Source of the DNA: Varanus komodoensis
Lineage: Eukaryota > Chordata > Lepidosauria > Squamata > Varanidae
DNA: 64,000 nucleotides
Assembly (NCBI RefSeq): GCF_004798865.1
Contig: NW_025335985.1
Coordinates: 7,668,357 to 7,732,356, forward strand
Direction of reading: 5' to 3'
Positions 57,085 through 64,000 of this stretch are shown piece after piece. A program made the translations under genes and the position numbers. The notes under the pieces are model-generated. The model did not search any database and was not told where the DNA came from. It saw only the letters and a list, made by a program, of their open reading frames with translations. The number at the start of each line of letters is the position of its first letter. The stretch's first letter is position 1.

Positions 57085-58720
57085 CACAGCAACTCTTTTT
57101 AAAATACTTTATTTTTAAATATTAATACAGGACATTACAAAAGAACTACAAAAAAACCGCTATAAAACCACTCAGGGTCTCCCTGAAACGGAGAAAGCCC
57201 CCGAAGGCGCTGCCCACTGCACCGCACACGCTCACCCAGCGTCATCAGCTTCCGTTTTTTTGTATTGAAAAAACACACACACGGTGGGGCGAAAGGCATC
57301 GTCGTAACCATTCAAACTGGTTGATGCGTTCAACACTGCTTAACAGTTTTAATCTTCTGCCAAAAATTGCACATTAAAAGGACCGACGTGTTAGGTTCTG
57401 TACAGCTATACAGGAAGCGGCTGTGCTCTGTGCGTCTGGACACGCCGTCCGTCCCCCCGTGGGTAAAGTCAAGACAGCTTACAGTTGGCACCCTGACCGG
57501 GACAAGGCCGGATGCAGGAAGGCGGCTGCCAGGAACCGGCCTCGCGGAAGCCCAAGGCAGCCCTTGCATGTGGAGGCAGAGCAAATATTTTAACCCAAGC
57601 GAAAAGGAGTAGTCAGGATTTCCACGGAGGGAGGTTTTGGCACCAGATTATGGGGGGGGGGGGATGCTATCGCAAAGCAGCTCTGGAACCTCCCACAGCC
57701 CGGTCTGGCCACCCCTCACTTCCCAGAGTTGTCCCTGCAGGAGGAGCAGAAGTCAGCCAGCAAGGATGAGAAACGTTTCTTCCAAAATTGCTCTCTGAAA
57801 GGGTTTCCTTTTAACCAATGCAGCCCTTACACACAGCACCACCCAAGCAGATCCTGTGACCCCCACCCCGGCCCGGCCCGGCCCCTTCCACCCTCTCTGG
57901 ACAAACACACACATGCGCACGCACACGGCCCCGGGAAGCTCCCCCCAGCCCTGGCCCCAACTTGTGCTCACACACTGCAGAGACACCACTCGGCTGCGCC
58001 CCATGGGAAAGGAGGCGACCGGCCCCCGCGAGGCTGCTACACGGGCGACACGAGGACCTTCCAAAGTGCCGCGACCGCAGCCAGCCCTTGCGCCGCCCGC
58101 TGCCACACGGGACACCGAAGGCTCGCTCACCAGCACCCAGACCCATCCTCCGGGAGAGCCACTGGCCTGGCCCGGCCCGGCCCGGCCGGCACGAGCCCAG
58201 AAGTCAGCACCCGCGGGGCCAGAGGGGAGGCGCGGGGACAAGAGCAGCCCTCTTCGGTGACTGCAGAGGCAGGCCAGGATGGGCCCCGGGAACTGGGGCG
58301 GGCCAGGCTGGAGTCCGGAAAGGGCCGGATGCCTAGAGCAACCGGAAGAGTCTGGCCAGCGGGAGGCTTTCCGGGGCAGCCTCCCGTGGCCTCCTTGGCA
58401 TCTCGTGACCAGCTGTTTGCCAGCCAGGCTCCGCAGCGGAGCCCTCAAGCACACGGGGGCTGGAGGCTCACACACAAGCGGGGGTGCTGGACCCGAAGGG
58501 GGCCATCTGCAGCGAGCCATGTGGCCAGGGAAAGAGGTGGAGGGGCGCACGCCCCGGGCCGGAGCGTCTCTCGCAGGTGCGGGACGTGGTTTGCAGCGCA
58601 GGCCCGGCTAAGCCCGTGCACACCGTGCAGGCCAAGAGCACCACCGCACACACGTGAAGAAGTATTGCTGCCTGGGGCCAGCCGGCGGGCGGGAGGCCCC
58701 CGCGCCCCCCCACCGGGCCT
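57085..58720 (-). other. DNAJB5: DNAJB5 3' untranslated region
   Basis: Runs from the stop codon at 58,723-58,721 leftwards to just past the AATAAA complement, about 1.63 kb. The last 350 bases (57,090-57,440) are AT-richer and non-repetitive, as expected of a conserved distal UTR. A poly-G run (plus strand) sits at about 57,650. The exact cleavage point is inferred. Confidence 0.65.
57108..57113 (-). terminator. DNAJB5: DNAJB5 poly(A) signal AATAAA (minus strand)
   Basis: TTTATT on the plus strand is AATAAA on the minus strand, in an AT-rich pocket at the edge of GC-rich DNA. No better signal was noticed between it and the stop codon. Confidence 0.7.
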
Positions 58721-58954
58721 CTAGGAGCAGGGCAGGTGCTGCTTGAGGATCTGCCGCGTCTGCGGGGCTATCCTGTCCGGGAAGCGGATTTTGAACTCCA
58801 CGATCAAGTCTCCGCGCTGGGTGGGCACCTTGGGGAAGGGCAGCCCCTCGCCACGCAGTCTCTTCACAGTGCCGGGCTTGATGATGTCGCTGCAGGGCAG
58901 GGGGATGACGCGCCCGTCGACCGTGGGAATGTTGACGGTGCAGCCGCACAAGGC
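58721..58954 (-). CDS. DNAJB5: DNAJB5 last coding exon (C-terminal 77 residues)
   Basis: On the minus strand, the acceptor TTCTCTTCCGCAG at 58,955 is followed by ALCGCTVNIPTVDGRVIPLP, continuing to IKPGTVKRLRGEGLPFPKVP, TQRGDLIVEFKIRFPDRIAP and QTRQILKQHLPCS, then TAG. This is the second half of the DnaJ C-terminal substrate-binding region plus the dimerisation end of a type II (DNAJB) Hsp40, an Hsp70 co-chaperone of cytosol and nucleus. The wording separates it from DNAJB1 and DNAJB4. If the full protein is 348 residues as in human, this exon starts at residue 272 and its CGC motif holds Cys274 and Cys276, reported as the redox-sensitive pair that links DNAJB5 to HDAC4 control. The J domain and middle exon would lie beyond 64,000. 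Confidence 0.95.
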   Translation of the reverse strand, partial: ALCGCTVNIPTVDGRVIPLPCSDIIKPGTVKRLRGEGLPFPKVPTQRGDLIVEFKIRFPDRIAPQTRQILKQHLPCS

Positions 58955-60224
58955 CTGCGGAAGAGAACGGGAGAGGGCGTTGCCGGCCGGCCCCTGCAGC
59001 TGCAGCCGGCCGGCCGGCCCCGTGCCAGCTTCCTCCGGGGGGCCCGCCCCGCGGCAGAGACCGCCTGTGCCCGGGGCCCCTCGGGGAAGGCAGGACAGAG
59101 GCCGGCTCAGGAGGTGGCGAGGACACGCTCCGCATATGGTGCTCCCCGATCAGATAACGCAGGGGCGGACATGCATGCTTCAAACAAAACAAACGGGCGG
59201 CTTCCGACGCACGGACTCCGCGGGGACCCGCAGCCCCATCCAAGCACAGGATAAATTTATAGAGATAAATTTAGACTGGCTTGATAACCTAATCTCCAGT
59301 GAGGTCACCGAGTGTGCAGGACACGTCCCCCCGTGGCTTCGCACCCTGCTCAGCTGTCGTGCGCGTCAGCGGCCCGGCCTTGGCGCGTGCGAGTGGAGCG
59401 GCCGGGAAGCGCGCGGCTTGGAGCACTTCTCCGGGCAGCTTCGCCCGGGCCTGGATTGGCAACAGCAGCAGCTCAGCGCTGGGTGGACCGGGCTATTTCC
59501 GTCCATGGCACAGAACGAGTTGCCAGCGCAGCCCTGGCCGTGTGGGGGAGGGGAGGAGGGCCCCCTCCGCCGCTTTGGGAGGCGCAGCCGGGAAAGGCCG
59601 CCGGCTGGGGGGGCTTCTTCCCCCTGGCGTCGTTCCAGGCCGCGATTCGCCTCCACGTGGCCCCGCACTTCGACTCGCTCCAAAATGATCCAGAACCGGG
59701 AGGGGGCAGCCTGCCGGGGAACATGGGTGGGAGAGTGCCATGCGCTGCTGCCCTGCTCACGGGCTTCCTGCAGGCCGCTGGCGAAATCAAAGGTCAGCAC
59801 CACCACGAGTCGGCCGCTGGGCGAGGAGAGCGCTGGCCAGGGGGACCCCGCTCTGAGCCCACAGCGCCTTCTGCACTCGAGGAAGGCCAGCGATCCGCAG
59901 CCGCTCGGCTCTGTCCCACCCGAGGGCTCCCCAGGCCCGCCCTGCAAGGCCGCTGTGCCACCGGCCGTGGGGCCCTGGCCCTGGGCCCGCGTGCGCTGGC
60001 TGGCCTGCTCGCGGCCAAGGCAGGGAGGGCCCCGCGGAGCATTTTGCTTGTGACCTCGAGGCAGACAAGGGATTCTTGAGGACATCAGGAGAAAGGAAGC
60101 GGCTGGGCCACTGGGCAGAAGTGGACTTAAGTGGACGGTGGGGGATGCGGGGCAGAGAGCAGGCCCTGGCCTCCCGCTGTCCGGAGGGGCGTCTGAGGAT
60201 TAAGGCCGACCACGTGGCCTAGCA
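58955..60224. other. DNAJB5: DNAJB5 intron, first part
   Basis: Intron upstream (in gene direction) of the last exon. A small AT-rich patch lies at 59,240-59,300. No other exon of DNAJB5 is recognisable here. Long open frames are compositional. Confidence 0.55.
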
Positions 60225-60770
60225 TCTGCTCTGAGAAAACTGCTCGAACGCCTCATTCAAGAAAGAATCCGCACGGGGACGGAGGGACAAGCCCTGTGGG
60301 AAAAGACCGGCGTGGCTTCCACGAGGGGAAGTCTCGGCTGACTGACTGACTGGAACTCACTGAGCGCATCTGTGAGCAGGCGGGCCGGGCAATCCAGCAG
60401 GCCGTGTACTCGGACTCCCAAAAGGCTCCTGAGCAAACTAAGCAGCCAGGGAAAAGGGGGGGGGGGGGGGGGGGGGGGTCCTGTTACGGATCACTAACTG
60501 GTTAAAGAACAGGAGGCAGAGGGTGGGAATAAGGGGCAACCTCTCCCAACGTCCCCAGCAGAGTCCCACGGGCTCTGCACTGGGATTGGGCCAGCGCTTT
60601 TCAACCTATTCTTACATGATCTGGAATTAGGAGTAAGCAGTGAGGCTGACAACACGGAACTATTTAGGGTGGTTCAAACCACAAGGGGCTGTAAGGGGCA
60701 CCAAAGGAGAGACAGGATGGAGGGGCTTCAAATAATGCACGTTGGGGGAAAAGCGGAGAGGGGGGCATTT
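60225..60770 (+). mobile_element. CR1 LINE RT fragment
   Basis: AAGAAAGAATCCGCACGGGG, AAGACCGGCGTGGCTTCC, CTCGGACTCCCAAAAGGCTC, AACTGGTTAAAGAACAGGAGG, TTCAACCTATTCTTACATGA and AAATAATGCACGTTGGGGG follow the order of CR1 reverse transcriptase. It is inside the DNAJB5 intron, antisense to the gene. The internal poly-G run at 60,456-60,478 replaces part of the normal sequence. Confidence 0.75.
60456..60478. repeat. Poly-G run of 23
   Basis: The longest of many homopolymer G runs in the window, inside a CR1 fragment. Confidence 0.9.
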
Positions 60771-61904
60771 TTCTGCAGCACTCGAGCCCAAAGGGGTCAT
60801 CCCAGGAAGCAGCGGGGTGGGGGATCCGGCGCAGACCAAAAGGAGCACCTCCGCATGCCATGCGCAATTCAGCTGCGGGGCCTGGTGCCGCGGGAAGTGG
60901 TGCTGGCCACCAGTCTGGTGGCACTGCAAGGGGACTGGGCAGGGTCATGGGGGGGGCTCCCCATGGCAGCAGTCAGGGGGGCCGTGGGCCGCCTTCGCAC
61001 ATGCCTGCGTGCTCCGGCTGCTGGGAGCTGGCAGGCACGTCGTGGGCGGCTGGTGGGCCACGGAGGGTGCGCAGGGCTGGGCTGGAGGGGCCGGGGAGTG
61101 GCCGGGCAGGGCTGTTCTCAGGCTCTTATGCCAGGGCACCCGGGCCTCCCAGAGGTTTCTGCACAGGTGCAAGGGCCGGACGTTCTGTCTCCGGGTCCGC
61201 GGAGGGGTGCAGCGGAGAGACTCGGCGGAGACGCCCAAGCGCGCTGGCGGCGACACCCGCCCGCCCCCCCGGCCCCTTCCTGGCCTGGGCCCCCCCTGCC
61301 ACTCCCAAGAGCCCCCGGCCAGCTCATGCCACACTGGCCCCGCTCGCGGGATGGGAATGCTGGCTGGCGTGTCCCCCGCAGGCTGTCGGGGGGCGCAGGA
61401 GGGGGCAAGCCGGCTCGCTCAGACTGGCTGCTTGCGCCTGCCCAGCATGGCCCGATGCGCAAAGCCAGAGCGAGAGGCTGCCGGGAAGCAACCGCCAAGC
61501 CTAGTGGCCCGTTCATCCCGACTAGCCCAGGCAGGTCTTCCCTGGAAAGGAAGACAAGGCCAGGACAATTTGGGCGCGGACATGAAAGCGGATGCCCAGT
61601 CTCCCGATAAGGGGTGTGCGAACCAAGCCGATAAGGGGCGAAGAGGGCCTGTGGACGCTTGTGCGCGCGCACGCGGACTGGGACGGCTGGGACCCAGATG
61701 GACCGAGCGGCGCCAGAGGGGTCCCAGCGCTCGGCCCATGGAGGGGGCCACGGAGGGCTCATACACCGAGCGTGGGCTGAACTTAGTCAGAATGAGACCA
61801 ACTTTCTATCCTGTTTTGACTTCACATGTAATACTGTTTAGAATAAAGACATTGGTAGTATCAGCCGGAGTAACTGCTTTCGTTGGGAAGGAGCACCAGC
61901 CACA
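60771..61904. other. DNAJB5: DNAJB5 intron, middle part
   Basis: GC-rich without recognised features. Frames on both strands are compositional. Turns AT-richer from 61,780. Confidence 0.5.
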
Positions 61905-62035
61905 CAACAGAGAGGCTGGCCACGCACAGGGTGGGCATGTCGTGAGCGGAGCCGGCTGGAGCCGGGGGTCAGACTAGATGGCCCGGGAGACCCCTTCCGA
62001 CTCGCTCTGCTTCTGTTCCTGTGTTTCTAACTGTG
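61905..62035 (+). mobile_element. CR1 LINE 3' end
   Basis: GGGCATGTCGTGAGCGGAGC, then GGGGGTCAGACTAGATGGCC, ending CTGTTCCTGTGTTTCTA. About 130 bp remain. Confidence 0.88.
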
Positions 62036-64000
62036 TCTGTAGTGAGAGCCGGGGAAGGAAGGAGCCGACCACTGACTTACGAATGTCTGTATTTTGTGCA
62101 TGCGTGCTTTTCTTTTTATGTGTGTTCGTTTAATTTTGTGTCTCTGTGTTTGTGACTGTATGAATACCATCCTGATTTTACTGTTATAGAAGCTGTTTTG
62201 AACAATAAGCACTAATAATAAAAATGAGAACCTGGAGAGAGCTTGTGCGGGGGGTGGGGGGGGCACGGCAGAAGCCTGGAAGGAATGCGCAGAAAAGCTT
62301 GGCCTCGAAGCAGCCGCGGGGGGGGCACGCTTGGCAGCCGCTGGCAAGGACCGCCAGGAGCCAGGAGGAGCCGGCGGAGGGCCAGCACGAGCCCCGGAGA
62401 CGGCCGCAGCCCAGAGCAGCAGGGGCAGGTGGCCAAGGCCAGGGGGAGGGCGGGCGGGTGGGCACCTCCCCGCACAGATGCCCCTGGGCACAGCCCGGCA
62501 CTCCCTGGGCGCCCGGGGAGGCCATGCAGGGGGAGGCCCCGGCCTGGGGGCCACTTTGAGAGTCGCCTCCCGCGGCAGGCCGGCCAAGCCTCTTCTGTGC
62601 TCGCATGACCCCCCCACCCACCGTGCTCATGGCCCCCACTGGGGCGGGGGTCCCTCAACAGGCGGACGCAGAGGGGAGCAGGGCCAGAGGCAGGGCAGCG
62701 GCTGCTCGGAGAAGGGCAGCCGCATTGGGGCCCAGCTGGGATCCACACACAGCGAAGGCACTTCCAGCAGCACCCCCCGACCCCAAATCTCCCGGCCCCC
62801 GTAGTCCCAGCTACGGAGGAGAGGGGGTGCCAGCTCTGCTTGCCCGGCAGCGGGTGAGCCATCAGCTCGGCACCGGGGAGCGGCAAGGCCGGTCCGTGGC
62901 CGCGCTGGGCTGGGGCATGGAGGCCCCTTCTCGGCCCCGGGACCCCAATCACGGCACAGTCTCCAGTGCGCAGGAAATCCCTGGCGAGCGCCAGCGCAAG
63001 GGCAGAGGCACGGGAAGCCTCCTGGGAGGAGCGAGCGCCAGCCCAGGGGCCGGGAAATGCCGCTTCTCCCCAGCGCAGCACCACAGAGCCTGCCGCCACT
63101 CCTGCTCCGTGAGGCCATCGCTCCTCTTGGAGGCAATGCTCATGGGCAGAGGAACGGCCCCCGCCAGACCCGCCTCCCCAGACTGGCTGCAGCAGTGGCG
63201 GGCACACCGGCAACGGCCCCGGCCACGGGTGGCGGCCAAGGCACGTCGAAGGCCCTGCTGGGAGCTGCCAGCCGAGCACCCTTTCAGGGCCCCCGAAGCT
63301 GACCCTGCAGGGCCCACAGGGGCCCCAAAGGGAAGGGGGGCCCACTGCCAGGATGGGAGGGCCATTGCTTCGGGGGCCACGCGCCTGGTGACTGGCACTC
63401 AAGGCCCCGGGAGGCTGGCCGGGAACCCAACCGCAATGCCCACGCCACTTCAACCGGGGGTGCGGCGCTGAAACACGAGGCTGCGGTGGCTCTCCAGCCG
63501 GGTGGGCGGGAAGGGGAAGCGAGGGAGCGAGCTCTGGAACGCTGCCTGGCCGCCGCCTGGCCGTGCCTCTCCCGGCCAAGCCAGGTCCCCCCGCTTTGGA
63601 GGGCTCCAGGGCAGGCAGGGGCCAAGGCTGCCTGTCAGCTTGCAGCTCTTCCTGTCCGCGCTCAGGAAAGGGCATCTCAGCCTTCAGGGTGCGGTAAAAG
63701 CTGCACAGACGCGGGAAGCGGTTGGGGCGAGGGGGACCCCGAGAGGCCCTGTCTGGGCCCTGGCAGAGGTTCTGCACCGCGTCCTGAGCAGACGGCTCCC
63801 ACGGAGCAGCCGGGTCTGCAGTCACGCTGCTCGTCCCCTTCGCCCAGGGCCCGGGAGGTGCCACGGGTGGGATCTCAGTTCGTCCAGGCAACGCAGCTGA
63901 CCCGAGGGCAGACCCTGACCTCTCTGGGCCACGGAAGCGAGGACACTCCTCCTCCCAAGAGCCCATGAGGCCACCTCCCTGGCCGCACACCCCCGTTAAG
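62036..64000. other. DNAJB5: DNAJB5 intron to window end
   Basis: A 190-bp AT-rich patch at 62,040-62,230 (TGTGTGTTCGTTTAATTTTG) is followed by strongly GC-rich sequence. No DNAJB5 exon, repeat or RNA gene is recognised. A long minus-strand frame across 62.2-63.99 kb has no domain and reflects base composition. Confidence 0.5.

Noticed and set aside
62212-63990. A minus-strand open frame of 592 codons
   Set aside because: Considered as an upstream DNAJB5 exon. It has no J domain, no G/F region and no match to the DNAJB middle exon. Its composition is what GC-rich non-coding DNA gives.

Overview
The window looks like nuclear DNA of a squamate reptile, probably a lizard. The repeats show this: many CR1 LINE ends in both orientations, a still-open L2 LINE fragment, an L1 tail, a BovB LINE fragment (a family typical of squamates), a tRNA-derived SINE, hAT MITEs and a fossil class I endogenous retrovirus. 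The DNA is very GC-rich, so long open frames arise by chance in all six frames. Nearly all of them were rejected.

Two host genes are supported. PHF24 (also KIAA1045 or GINIP) lies on the plus strand. It has a CpG-island promoter and non-coding exon 1 near 9.03-9.62 kb, a 12-kb first intron, seven coding exons between 21,555 and 29,910, and a poly(A) signal at 31,837. The exons splice in frame to 401 codons, close to the mammalian length, and encode a PHD finger and two EF-hand-like loops. The terminal exon of DNAJB5 lies on the minus strand (coding 58,954-58,721, poly(A) signal at 57,113-57,108). The J domain and the rest of DNAJB5 would lie beyond the right edge of the window. The two genes therefore point towards each other. 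I recall both human genes on 9p13 reading in the same direction, so a local inversion is possible.

Layout: 0-9 kb is upstream flank with a few LINE ends and one or two candidate conserved non-coding blocks. 9-31.9 kb is PHF24. 31.9-57.1 kb is intergenic and built largely from nested repeats: an L1 split by CR1, CR1 split by an L2 tail, a fossil retrovirus split by L2 and CR1, and a CR1 split by a hAT composite and a SINE. 57.1-59.0 kb is the DNAJB5 last exon. 59-64 kb is DNAJB5 intron with CR1 fragments.

The points most worth a second look are these. The acceptor of PHF24 exon 3 overlaps a good donor sequence, and that in-frame exon carries the entire PHD finger. The second EF-hand loop of PHF24 is near-canonical. 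A two-copy hAT arrangement has matching 8-bp inner flanks. A CR1 mosaic is tandemly duplicated. A CpG-dense block near 34.2-34.7 kb has no gene. No CRISPR array, operon, phage or bacterial feature is present.
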